NCBI RefSeq assembly: GCF_025716945.1
Contig: NZ_JAOVZT010000001.1
Span: forward strand, 254,389 to 318,388
DNA length: 64,000 nucleotides
Source of the DNA: Geodermatophilus sp. YIM 151500
Lineage (GTDB): Bacteria; Actinomycetota; Actinomycetes; Mycobacteriales; Geodermatophilaceae
Direction of reading: 5' to 3'
The position numbers were made by a program, and so were the translations under genes. This document shows, piece after piece, positions 35,976 through 47,820 of the stretch (its first letter is position 1; every line of letters starts with the position of its first letter). The notes beneath the pieces are model-generated. The model saw only the letters and a list, made by a program, of their open reading frames with translations. It was not told where the DNA came from and did not search any database.

Positions 35976-37805
35976 ATGGGCGCTGCGCCGCCGTCGACGA
36001 CCGTGCCACCGTTGCCCTTCCGCAGCCGGCCGCCCCACGTCCTGCTCGCGGTCGGCGCCGTCCTGCTCGTCACCGCCGTCTCCACCCTGGCGTCCGCGCA
36101 CGGAGGGCCGTGGGCGCGGTGGGTGCTGTTCGCCGCCGCGGTCGCCGTGGCCGGTGTGTCGCTGGGCGTCGCCCGCGCCCGCCTGCGCGGCTCGGCCGAG
36201 ACGCTCGCCGCCAGCGCGGCCGGCCTGGCCCTCGCCGCCACCGCGGCCGGTGGCCCCCTCCTCGACGGGACGCCCGTGACCCCGCTGGTCATGGCCGGTG
36301 CCTTCCTCGCGCTGCACCTCCTCGCGCCCGCGATCACCACCTGGCCGCTGGCCTCGTGGGCCGCCGTCCAGGTCGGTGTGCTCCGGTTGCTCGACCGGGT
36401 GCCCCCGGCCGTGCACGCGGAGGCCTACCTGGGCGTGGCACTGCTCGGGCTCGGCGTCGCCCTCGGCGCGCGGCGGTCGGTCGCCCGGGTCGCGCTGGTG
36501 ACCACCGCACCCTGGTGGCTGGTCGGCGTGCCCGCCGGTGTGGTCGACGTGTGGACGGGGACGTCGGGCGGCCGGTGGGCCACCGCGGCGCTCGTGGTCG
36601 CCGCCGGGGTCGCGCTGGTCCCCGCCCGGCTGCGCCCCGCGCTCGTGCCGCTGCTGGGGCCGCGGCGGGCCGCACCCCTGGTGGCCGGGATCGTCTCCGC
36701 CGCCGCGGTCACGGGTGCCCTGGCCGCGAACGGCACCTGGGCCCTCGTCGCCGCGGGGTGGGCCGGCGTCGCGGCGGCGAGCGCGGCGGACGTGCTCCTG
36801 CGCGGCCGGCCGCGGGGGGTACTCCTGCCCGCCGCACTCGCCGGGGGCGGCACCGTGACCGCCCTGTGCCTCGTGCAGCTGGTCCAGGACCGGTCCTGGG
36901 GTGCGCTGAGCCTGCTGCTGCTCCTCGTCGCGCTGCCCCCGGCCGCCGTCAGCCTGCTCCGGCCCGCGGACCGGCATGCCACCGTGCCGATCTCGGTGTG
37001 GTGCCTGTCCGGGTCGGTCCTGCTCGCCCTGCCCGCCGACGTGCTGGCACCGGAGCCGGCCGGGGTGTGCCTCGCCGGGATCTACGCCGGTGCCCTGGCC
37101 CTCGGATCCGGGGTCGCCGCCGACGTCCGGCGCCCGACGGCGCGGGCGGCCGCGCTGACCGGCGCGGCCGCGATCGGGCTCACCGCGGTGACCGGCGAGC
37201 GCGGCACCCTGCTGGCGGTCCTGCTGCTGCAGGGCGCGGCCACCCTCGGCTGGGCGGTGCGCACGCGACGGCGGACCGGGACCGACGTGGTCACGGCCCC
37301 GCCCGGCGACCCCGTCGCCACGGACATCTCCCGTGGGTGGGAGGTGGGGGCGGCGCACCTGGTCGCCGCGGGGTGGACGGCGGCCGCGCTGCTCGACCTG
37401 CGCCTGCTGGAGGCGTGGACGCTCCCGCTCGCCGCCGGGCTGCTGGTTGCCGCCGGACCGCGGCTCGTGCGCGCTGCGTCGTGGCCGGCCTGGGGACCGG
37501 GGCTCGGGGTGGCCCTCGCACCGTCGACGGCGTGGGCCGTGCTGGCACCGGACGGCCGGCGGGCGGTGTGGGTGCTCGCGCTCGCCCTGCTGGCGCTCCT
37601 CGGCGGTGCGCGGAAGGCGGTGCTCGCCCCGCTGGTCCTCGGCGCGATCACCCCCGTCGTCCTGGTGCTCGGCCTGGCGGTGCCGGCCCTGCCGTGGCCC
37701 CTGGCCGCCGCCCTGGTGGCCGGGCTCGCGCTGCTGGTGGTGGGCACCCTCCGCGAATGGCGGCCGGTGGCCGGCTTCCGCCTCCGCCTCGCCCAGCTGC
37801 GCTGA
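35976..37805 (+). CDS. SCO7613-like polytopic membrane protein without zinc ribbon
   Basis: 609 residues, nearly all hydrophobic, with about 16-18 membrane segments; a short Pro-rich start replaces the zinc ribbon of the relative at 24488. Similar composition and the shared ending (a hydrophobic helix LLVVGTLREWRP, then a charged tail closing in AQLR versus AQMR) suggest a paralogue, but identity looks low by eye. Function unknown. ATG 35976 lies 115 bases after the response regulator and beyond a hairpin, so it may be independently transcribed. The two copies bracket the RND and two-component genes. Confidence 0.72.
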   Translation: MGAAPPSTTVPPLPFRSRPPHVLLAVGAVLLVTAVSTLASAHGGPWARWVLFAAAVAVAGVSLGVARARLRGSAETLAASAAGLALAATAAGGPLLDGTPVTPLVMAGAFLALHLLAPAITTWPLASWAAVQVGVLRLLDRVPPAVHAEAYLGVALLGLGVALGARRSVARVALVTTAPWWLVGVPAGVVDVWTGTSGGRWATAALVVAAGVALVPARLRPALVPLLGPRRAAPLVAGIVSAAAVTGALAANGTWALVAAGWAGVAAASAADVLLRGRPRGVLLPAALAGGGTVTALCLVQLVQDRSWGALSLLLLLVALPPAAVSLLRPADRHATVPISVWCLSGSVLLALPADVLAPEPAGVCLAGIYAGALALGSGVAADVRRPTARAAALTGAAAIGLTAVTGERGTLLAVLLLQGAATLGWAVRTRRRTGTDVVTAPPGDPVATDISRGWEVGAAHLVAAGWTAAALLDLRLLEAWTLPLAAGLLVAAGPRLVRAASWPAWGPGLGVALAPSTAWAVLAPDGRRAVWVLALALLALLGGARKAVLAPLVLGAITPVVLVLGLAVPALPWPLAAALVAGLALLVVGTLREWRPVAGFRLRLAQLR

Positions 37806-37814
37806 CCGGCCCCG

Positions 37815-37864
37815 CCGCGCCCGCGGCGCCGGGACGACGCCGCGCCCGCGGCGCCGGGACGACG
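37815..37864. repeat. Perfect 25-bp tandem duplication
   Basis: Two exact adjoining copies, 37815-37839 and 37840-37864, start 10 bases after the membrane protein stop. Each contains CCGCGCCCGCGG-like self-complementary sequence, so each could form a hairpin. It looks like a recent slippage or duplication event; a terminator role is possible. Confidence 0.85.
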
Positions 37865-37939
37865 CGTCGGTCCCCCCTCGTGGTCACCGCGCCGGGATCG
37901 CCGGGTGCTCGACCCCCGCGGCGGGGAGATGCTTGCCGC

Positions 37940-39106
37940 ATGCCCGACCAGCTGGTGCCGCCGACCGCGGGGCGCGCGGAGGCGGAGACGGAGGCGGGGG
38001 CGCCCCGCCGGCTACCGCCGTGGTTCCGGCGCGCCGTCGTCTTCGTGCTGGTCGCGGTCGCGGTGTACCAGGCCGTCGTGTGGGCGTTCCTGAGCCTTCG
38101 GGGCTTCCTCGGCCTGCTCTTCCTCGCCTGGCTCTTCGCCGTCAGCATCGAGCCCGTCGTCGACCGGTTGGCCCGCCGCGGTCTGCGCCGGGGGGCGGCG
38201 ACGGGGCTCGTGCTGCTCGCGCTGGTCCTGCTCACCGCCGGGTTCGTCGCCGCCTTCGGCACCCTGCTCGTCGCCCAGCTCGTCGACCTCGTCGCCGCGC
38301 TGCCGGACGTCGTCCGCACCGTCGTCGCCGACGTCAACCTCAGGTTCGGCACCGACCTGGCCCCCGGCGGCGTCGCCGAGGCGCTGAGCCTGACGCCCGA
38401 GCGCCTCCAGGACCTCGTCGGCCGGCTCGCGCCGGGCGTCGTCGGGGTGGTGACGTCCGTCGTCGGGGTCGTCTTCCAGTTCTTCACGTTCCTGCTGTTC
38501 GGGTTCTACATGTCCGCGCAGGGGCCGGCGCTGCGGAGCACGGTCTCCCGCCGGTTCCCGCCCCGGCAGCAGCAGGTCATCGCCACGGTGTGGCGGATCG
38601 CGGTGGACAAGACCGGCGGCTACGTCCTGTCCCGGCTGGTGCTCGCGGTGATCGCCTCGGTCGTCACGGGCATCGCGCTCTGGGTCCTGGACGTGCCGTT
38701 CTGGCTGCCGCTCGCGCTCTGGACGGGGCTGGTGTCGCAGTTCGTCCCGACCATCGGCACGTACCTGGCGATCGTCCTGCCGGCGCTGGTCGCCCTCGCC
38801 GGCGACCCCCTCGACGCGCTGTGGGTGGTGGTCGTCGGCACCGTCTACCAGCAGGTCGAGAACTACCTCGTGGCACCCCGGGTGACTGCCCGCACGGTGG
38901 CCATCCACCCGGCGGTCGCCTTCGGCGCGGTCATCGTCGGCACCGCCCTGTTCGGCCCGCTCGGCGCGCTGGTCTCCATCCCGGTCGTGGCCGCCGTCGA
39001 GGCGGTCGTCGACACCTACGGCCACCGCTACGAGCTGGTGGAGGCGGCCGACGGCGAGGCGGCGGACCAGGAGCCGGACGGCACCTCGGCGGCGACCGCT
39101 CGGTAG
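37940..39106 (+). CDS. AI-2E family (TqsA/PerM-like) membrane transporter
   Basis: 388 residues. About seven to eight spans: one near 30-50, a re-entrant pair near 50-105, an extracytoplasmic region (about 110-165), then five more to residue 365. Signature segments are WLFAVSIEPVVDRLARRG, FGFYMSAQGPALRSTV, WTGLVSQFVPTIGTYL and VYQQVENYLVAPRV. The family contains exporters of autoinducer-2 and Na+/H+ antiporters; in actinobacteria the substrate is unknown. ATG 37940 starts a typical hydrophilic N-terminus. It ends only 11 bases from the convergent suf operon stop. Confidence 0.9.
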   Translation: MPDQLVPPTAGRAEAETEAGAPRRLPPWFRRAVVFVLVAVAVYQAVVWAFLSLRGFLGLLFLAWLFAVSIEPVVDRLARRGLRRGAATGLVLLALVLLTAGFVAAFGTLLVAQLVDLVAALPDVVRTVVADVNLRFGTDLAPGGVAEALSLTPERLQDLVGRLAPGVVGVVTSVVGVVFQFFTFLLFGFYMSAQGPALRSTVSRRFPPRQQQVIATVWRIAVDKTGGYVLSRLVLAVIASVVTGIALWVLDVPFWLPLALWTGLVSQFVPTIGTYLAIVLPALVALAGDPLDALWVVVVGTVYQQVENYLVAPRVTARTVAIHPAVAFGAVIVGTALFGPLGALVSIPVVAAVEAVVDTYGHRYELVEAADGEAADQEPDGTSAATAR

Positions 39107-39117
39107 CCGACGGCGAG

Positions 39118-39519
39118 CTACACGCGGAAGCCCAGGGCGCGCAGCTGCTCGCGGCCGTCGTCGGTGATCTTGTCCGGGCCCCACGGCGGCATCCAGACCC
39201 AGTTGATCCGGAAGTCGTCGACCAGACCGGGCCCGGGGCCGCCGGTGAGCGCCTGGCGGGTCTGGTCCTCGATGACATCGGTCAGCGGGCAGGCCGCCGA
39301 GGTCAGCGTCATGTCGATGACCGCGACGTTGTCCTCGTCGACGTCGATGCCGTAGACCAGGCCGAGGTCGACGACGTTGATCCCCAGTTCGGGGTCGACG
39401 ACGTCGCGCATGGCCTCCTCGACGTCCTCGACGAGCGCCGACTTGTAGGCCGGCAGCTCCGCCGGGGTGCTCGCGGCCGCGGTGTTCTCGGTCGCGGCGT
39501 TCTCGGTCGTCCCGCTCAT
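39118..39519 (-). CDS. sufT: SufT-like DUF59/MIP18 iron-sulfur assembly protein
   Basis: 133 residues. After a Thr/Ala-rich start, the DUF59 core has VDPELGINVVDLGLVYGI, the reactive-Cys segment LTSAACPLTDVI, and a WMPPWGPDKITDDGREQLRA end. SufT-type proteins help mature or transfer Fe-S clusters to client enzymes. It is the last gene of the suf operon; its ATG overlaps the sufU stop by four bases. Confidence 0.92.
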   Translation of the reverse strand: MSGTTENAATENTAAASTPAELPAYKSALVEDVEEAMRDVVDPELGINVVDLGLVYGIDVDEDNVAVIDMTLTSAACPLTDVIEDQTRQALTGGPGPGLVDDFRINWVWMPPWGPDKITDDGREQLRALGFRV

Positions 39520-39998
39520 GAGTCGTTCCCTCCGGTCGGGGTGGTCGGGTGGGCGGCCGACAGGGCCCGGGCGGACGCGTCCTTCAGCGCCATCCAGCTC
39601 ATCAGCGCGCACTTGACCCGCGCGGGGTACTTCGACACGCCGGCGAAGGCGACGGCGTCCTCGAGGCTGTCCTCCAGCTTGTCGGCGACGGCCGGGTCAC
39701 CCTTGGACTGCATGAGGGTCATGAAGTCCTCCCCGGTGGCCAGCGCCTCCGTCACCGTGCGGCCGACCACCAGGTCGTGCATGGCCGACACGGAGGCCTG
39801 GCTGATCGAGCAGCCCATGCCCTCGTAGGAGACGTCGGCGATCGACCCGCCGTCGAGACGGACCCGCAGGGTCACCTCGTCGCCGCAGGTCGGGTTGACG
39901 TGGTGCACCTCGGCGTCGAACGGCTCGCGCAGCCCGCGCCCGTGCGGGTTGCGGTAGTGGTCCAGGATGATCTCCTGGTACATCGACTCCAGCTGCAC
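39516..39998 (-). CDS. sufU: SufU zinc-dependent sulfur-transfer protein
   Basis: 160 residues. The start QLESMYQEIILDHYRNP is the SufU signature. Zinc ligands are Cys38 (with Asp40 in CGDE), Cys63 (GCSIS) and Cys130 (RVKCAL). Zinc-bound SufU accepts persulfide sulfur from SufS. GTG 39998 begins two bases after the sufS stop, and the stop overlaps sufT (ATGA). Confidence 0.95.
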   Translation of the reverse strand: MQLESMYQEIILDHYRNPHGRGLREPFDAEVHHVNPTCGDEVTLRVRLDGGSIADVSYEGMGCSISQASVSAMHDLVVGRTVTEALATGEDFMTLMQSKGDPAVADKLEDSLEDAVAFAGVSKYPARVKCALMSWMALKDASARALSAAHPTTPTGGNDS

Positions 39999-40000
39999 GG

Positions 40001-42125
<2,125 letters not shown>

Positions 42126-42129
<4 letters not shown>

Positions 42130-42488
42130 CTCGCTCCTCGGTTCGGGGTGGCGCCCGCGGCGACGTCGACGTACACGTCGTCGCCCTCCACGCGGACGGG
42201 GTAGACGGGCACCGGCTCGGTCGCCGGCAGGTTGGTCGGCTCGCCGCTGGTCAGGTCGAAGCACGACCCGTGCAGCCAGCACTCGATGGTCGGTGCGCCC
42301 TTGAACTCCTCGACGTCGCCCTCGGAGAGCGGCACCTCGGCGTGCGAGCACACGTCGGAGATGGCGAAGACCTCGCCCTCGAACCGGACGACGGCGATCG
42401 CCCCGGGGCCGGCGGCGTCGTCGAGCTCGATGCGCAGCGAGCCGGGCTCCTTGACGTCGGTCAGGGAGCAGACGCGGGTGAAGGGCAC
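42126..42488 (-). CDS. Rieske [2Fe-2S] ferredoxin of the suf operon
   Basis: 120 residues. CSHAEVPLSEG supplies one Cys/His pair and CWLHGSCFD the other, giving the Rieske CxH...CxxH set. It resembles ferredoxins of non-haem dioxygenase systems and is commonly placed between sufD and sufC in actinobacteria, probably feeding electrons to cluster assembly. GTG 42488 starts two bases after the sufD stop. Confidence 0.93.
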
Positions 42489-42490
42489 GG

Positions 42491-43812
42491 TCAGGCCACC
42501 CCCACCGGCTGCTCGACGGGCTGCTCGGACAGCGCGGGCAGGGCACCGAGCCGCGCCTCGACGGACGCCATCAGCCGGTCCTGCAGCTCCGGGATGCCGA
42601 CGTGCTGGACGACGTCGGCGAAGAAGCCGCGGACGACCAGACGCCGGGCGGTCTCGGCGTCGATGCCCCGCGAGCACAGGTAGAACAGCTGCTCGTCGTC
42701 GAACCGACCGGTGGCGCTGGCGTGGCCGGCACCGACGATCTCGCCGGTCTCGATCTCCAGGTTCGGCACCGAGTCGGCGCGGGCGCCGTCGGTGAGCACC
42801 AGGTTGCGGTTGAGCTCGTAGGTGTCGGTGCCGGTGGCCTGCGGCCGGATGCGGACGTCGCCGATCCAGACCGTGCGGGCCTGCTCGCCCTGCAGCGCGC
42901 CCTTGTACATCACGTTGCTGCGGCAGTTGGGCACCGCGTGGTCGACCCAGAGGCGGTGCTCCTGGTGCTGCGTCTCGTCGGCGAAGTAGACGCCGAACAG
43001 CTCGGCGTCCCCACCCGGGCCGCTGAACTGCACGTTGCTGACCAGCCGCACCAGATCGCCGCCGAGGGTGACCACGACCTGGCGGAAGCGGGCGTCGCGG
43101 CCGACGACGGCGTCGAACTGGCCGCCGTGCAGGGCGCCCGGCGCCCAGTCCTGCACCGTGACCAGGTCCACCTGCGCGCCGTCGCCGACCAGCACCGCGA
43201 CGCCACCGGCGTAGCGGGCCAGGCCGGAGTGGTCGAGCACGACCGTGGCTCGGGCGAACGCGCCGACCTCGACCACCAGCTGGCCCCACACGACGTCGTC
43301 CGAGCCGGTGCCGGACAGGCCCAGCGTCACGGGTCGGTCGAGCACCGCCTCGGCGGGCACCCGGACGACGGCGGCACCGCCGCTGCGCCGGCGGGCCAGC
43401 GCGGCGAGCCGGTCGGCCGGCTCGGGCAGACCCTTGAGCAGCGGGTCGTCGGCCTCGACGCTGGTGAGCTCCACGCCCCCGGGCAGGTCGGTCGTCCAGG
43501 CCAGGTGGGCGTCCGACGGCGCGCCGTCCAGGAGCGGGCGGATCCGGCGCATGGGCGTGAACCGCCAGGTCTCCTCCCGGCCGGTAGGCACGCCGAAGGC
43601 GTCCGGGTCCAGCGAGGTGAACCGCTCGGCCGGCGAGCCGGTCGGCGCGGGGCCACCGTGGCTGTGCGCGCCGGCGGGCGCCTGCCCGGCGGTGCCGGTG
43701 CCGGCCGCGGGCGTGGTCGGCGGCCCGGCCTGGGCGCCGACCCCCTCGGCGAACAGCTCGCCGGCCATGGTGGGGGTGTCGGTCGTGAGACCGGTCGCGT
43801 TCGGGTCGGTCA

Positions 43813-43813
<1 letters not shown>
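42491..43813 (-). CDS. sufD: SufD scaffold subunit
   Basis: 440 residues. A long Gly/Ala/Pro/His-rich start (about 1-65, including GAHSHGG) precedes the beta-helix core, with AVPNCRSNVMYKGALQGEQA and ending in SATGRFDDEQLFYLCSRGID, typical of SufD. It forms the SufBC2D complex. Its ATG shares one base with the sufB stop (TGATG). Confidence 0.95.
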
Positions 43814-45251
<1,438 letters not shown>

Positions 45252-45255
<4 letters not shown>

Positions 45256-46106
45256 GCGGGCGTCCTCTCCCGGTCTCCTGGGGTGCTGCTGGTGCTGGTG
45301 GACGGTGCGGTGCGCGCCGGGAGGCGCGCTGCCCGCTCACCGAGTACAGGTCGTGCCGTCGTCGTTCTGTTCCCGCCGCCCGGGTGGTCCGGGCCACCGG
45401 CCGGCGCGGAGGTGCTTCGGTGCACCGGCCCCGGGATGTGCGTCGTGCACACCCCGTCACCGTGGGCGATGGTGGCCAGGCGCTGCACGTGCGTACCCAC
45501 GAGCCGGCCGATCACCGCGGTCTCGACCTCGCACAGCTGCGGGAACTCGGCGGCCACGTGCGCCACCGGGCAGTGGTGCTGGCAGAGCTGCCCGCCGCCG
45601 GAGATCGCCGAGGCCGTGGCAGCGTAGCCCTCCGCCGTCAGCGCCCCCGCCAGTGCCTGCGCCCGGTCGACCGGGGCCCCGCCGCGGCTGGTGGCGCGGG
45701 CGACGGCGGTGGAGCAGCGCTCCTCCAGGCCGGCGAGCTGCCGCTCGGCGACGGCCCGGACGGCGTCCGGTCCCCCCGTCTCCGCCACGTGGCGCAGCGC
45801 GGTGAGCGCGAGGTCGTCGTAGGCGTGCGGAAAGGCCTCGCGCCCCGCGTCGGTGAGGTGGAACCGCCGGGCCGGGCGGCCCCGGCCGCGGTGCGCCTCG
45901 CGCGTCAGCCGCTCGTCGACCCGGCCGGTGGACACCAGCGCGTCGAGGTGCCGCCGGACGGCGGCCGGCGAGACCCCCAGCCGGGCGGCGAGCTCGGTGG
46001 CGGTCTGCGGCCCGTGCTCGAGGAGCAGGCCCGTCACGCGGTCGCGCGTGCGCCGGTCGTCGGCGGTCACCGACGGCCGGGCGGCGTGCTCCACGGATGA
46101 TTCCAC
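45252..46106 (-). CDS. sufR: SufR iron-sulfur transcriptional repressor
   Basis: 284 residues from GTG 46106 (GTG 46094 is an alternative). N-terminal winged helix ([20 protein letters not shown]). The regulatory half holds [20 protein letters not shown], the Cys/His cluster ligands, and ends with [21 protein letters not shown] further 59 residues (226-284), Pro/Thr/Arg-rich and low in complexity, extend to the stop that overlaps sufB; related SufR proteins end near CTTH plus a short tail. SufR with a bound cluster represses suf; loss of cluster under iron or oxidative stress derepresses it. First gene of the eight-gene operon. Confidence 0.93.
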
Positions 46107-46117
46107 AACACGAGTGT
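46103..46117 (-). promoter_or_regulatory. Candidate SufR operator
   Basis: On the minus strand this reads ACACT-N5-TGTGG. From memory the mycobacterial SufR recognition sequence is ACACT-N5-TGTGA, so nine of ten defined positions match. It overlaps the proposed GTG start of sufR, which would favour autorepression and possibly a start further downstream (GTG 46094). Confidence 0.45.
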
Positions 46118-46136
46118 GCGCTATTTCCGGCGGCCT

Positions 46137-46155
46137 GCAAGCAAGGCGAGCCTTA
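46137..46155 (-). promoter_or_regulatory. Candidate DtxR/IdeR-type iron box
   Basis: The minus strand reads TAAGGCTCGCCTTGC and onward, with a perfect inverted core AAGGC-N2-GCCTT. By eye about 13 of 19 positions agree with the DtxR/IdeR consensus. It lies 31-49 bases upstream of sufR and 75-93 upstream of the divergent ctaA, so it could link either to iron. Match strength is moderate. Confidence 0.35.
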
Positions 46156-46229
46156 CCCGGCTCCGGGCCCGCCGGACCGGTGACCTGCGGCGTCGCCGCC
46201 GCGGAGGGGGCACCGCCTAGCATCGGGCC

Positions 46230-47153
46230 GTGCCGGTCCTGCCCACCGCCTCCCCCGCCGCCGTCTCGCGGCTGGCGCTGGCCAACCTCGTCGCGAACGG
46301 ACTGATCGTGGTGACCGGCGGCGCCGTCCGGCTGACCGGCTCCGGGCTCGGGTGCCCGACCTGGCCGCGGTGCACCGAGGAGAGCTTCGTCGCGACCCCG
46401 GAACTGGCGTCGCACGGCGCCATCGAGTTCGGCAACCGGCTGCTCACCTTCGTGCTCGCGGCGGTCGCGGTGGCCACGCTCGTCGCCGTCGTCCGGTCGC
46501 CGCGGCGCGACCTCCGCCCGCTGGCCGTGCTGACCTTCCTCGGCATCCCCGCCCAGGCGCTGCTCGGCGGCGTCACGGTGCTGACCGGGCTGAACCCGTG
46601 GACCGTCGCCGCCCACTTCCTCGTGTCGATGGTGCTGGTGGCGCTGGCCACGGCGCTCTGGCAGCGCTCGCGGGAGCCGGGCGGTCGGCCGACGCGGGCC
46701 GGCCGTCCGGTGGCGCTGCTGGTCACCGGCATCGCCACGGTCACCGCCGCCGTCCTGGTGCTGGGCACCGTCGTGACCGGCAGCGGGCCGCACGGCGGCG
46801 ACCCGGAGGCCGGCCGCACCGGCTTCGATCCGCGGCTGGTCAGCCAACTGCACGCCGACGCCGTCTTCCTGCTCCTCGGCCTGACCGTCGCCCTGCTGGT
46901 CACGGTGCACGCGACCGGTGCGCCGGGCCGGATCCGCCGAGCCGCCCGGGACCTGCTCGCCGTGCAGCTCGCACAGGGCCTCGTCGGCTACGTGCAGTAC
47001 TTCACCGACCTGCCGATCGTGCTGGTGCTGCTGCACATGCTGGGCGCCGTGCTGGTCACCGCGCTCACCGCCCGGCTCGGGGAGTCGCTGCGCGGCCCGG
47101 CCTCCGGGGTGCCGCTCGCCCCCGCCGCACCGGCGGCGGCCGCCGGACGCTGA
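46230..47153 (+). CDS. ctaA: Heme A synthase (CtaA/Cox15)
   Basis: 307 residues, eight membrane spans. The start has TGGAVRLTGSGLGCPTWPRC with the Cys42/Cys48 pair, then SHGAIEFGNR, which holds conserved His62 and Glu66; later LVSQLHADAVFLL and VLLHMLGAVLV provide the remaining haem-ligand His. It oxidises haem O to haem A for cytochrome c oxidase. Start GTG 46230. It is divergent from sufR across 123 bases. Its partner ctaB is 7 kb away, separated by an accessory insert. Confidence 0.94.
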   Translation: MPVLPTASPAAVSRLALANLVANGLIVVTGGAVRLTGSGLGCPTWPRCTEESFVATPELASHGAIEFGNRLLTFVLAAVAVATLVAVVRSPRRDLRPLAVLTFLGIPAQALLGGVTVLTGLNPWTVAAHFLVSMVLVALATALWQRSREPGGRPTRAGRPVALLVTGIATVTAAVLVLGTVVTGSGPHGGDPEAGRTGFDPRLVSQLHADAVFLLLGLTVALLVTVHATGAPGRIRRAARDLLAVQLAQGLVGYVQYFTDLPIVLVLLHMLGAVLVTALTARLGESLRGPASGVPLAPAAPAAAAGR

Positions 47154-47217
47154 CCCGCCGGCCGGCGCTGCCGTGACCTGGCCGACCGCCGGGCCGAGCG
47201 CCGGACTGCAGGGGCGA

Positions 47218-47784
47218 TCAGTCCGCCGCCTCGTCGAGCAGCGGCTTGAGGGCGGGATGCTGGAGGGCCTCGGCCGCTCGGGGGTCGTCGAGGACCCGTT
47301 CGAAGGCCTCCCTGATGCGCCGGCCCTTCTCGACCTGCGCGAGCGTCAGGTCCGGGATGGCCCGGTAGAAGCCGGTCGCCGGGACCTGTGCCGCCTGCAG
47401 GGAGCGCTTGACCGCTGCGGCGTCCCGGAAGGCTTCCGGGGACGAGGAGTACTCGACCGTGTGCCGGAGCCAGTCCTGCCAGTTCTCGATGCCGATGATG
47501 GCCACCGCGTCGTCGATGTAGGGGTCCCAGTCGGTGTCGAAGGAGGTGATCCAGAGCAGACGCGTGTCGTCCTCGAAGACGGCGTGCCGCATGTCGACGA
47601 TGCCGATCTTCACGACCTCCTGCCACGGTGCCCTGCGGACCCGCTCGTGGAAGCGGACCAGGCCGGCCCGCAACTCGTCAGCTTCACCGGGCTTCACGGT
47701 CAAGAACGCCGTGACCTCCGACACGACGCCGTGCCGGGCTCCCCGTCCCGACTTGACGGTCGTGGTGCAGGTGGACTGGGTCAT
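47218..47784 (-). CDS. Dyp-peroxidase-associated protein of unknown function
   Basis: 188 residues from ATG 47784 with GGAGGAGGAG upstream. The pattern SEVTAFLTVKPGEADELRAG, then DMRHAVFEDDTRLLWITSFD, looks like a ferredoxin-like dimeric alpha/beta barrel, the fold also used by Dyp peroxidases. A helical C-terminal half follows (residues about 125-188). The gene lies 36 bases after the Dyp gene on the same strand, so the two form an operon. I do not know a reaction for it; it may be a partner or regulator of the peroxidase. Confidence 0.8.
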   Translation of the reverse strand: MTQSTCTTTVKSGRGARHGVVSEVTAFLTVKPGEADELRAGLVRFHERVRRAPWQEVVKIGIVDMRHAVFEDDTRLLWITSFDTDWDPYIDDAVAIIGIENWQDWLRHTVEYSSSPEAFRDAAAVKRSLQAAQVPATGFYRAIPDLTLAQVEKGRRIREAFERVLDDPRAAEALQHPALKPLLDEAAD

Positions 47785-47820
47785 GTCGCTCCTCCTCCTG
47801 TGTGTTCTCCGGAACGTCGG

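Noticed and set aside
37815-37864. Tandem 25-bp repeat as an integration (att) site
   Set aside because: Copies adjoin each other, with no integrase, tRNA or foreign segment between or beside them.
47156-47167. Self-complementary CGCCGGCCGGCG between ctaA and the next gene as a terminator
   Set aside because: It has no loop-forming spacer and is short; chance occurrence is likely.
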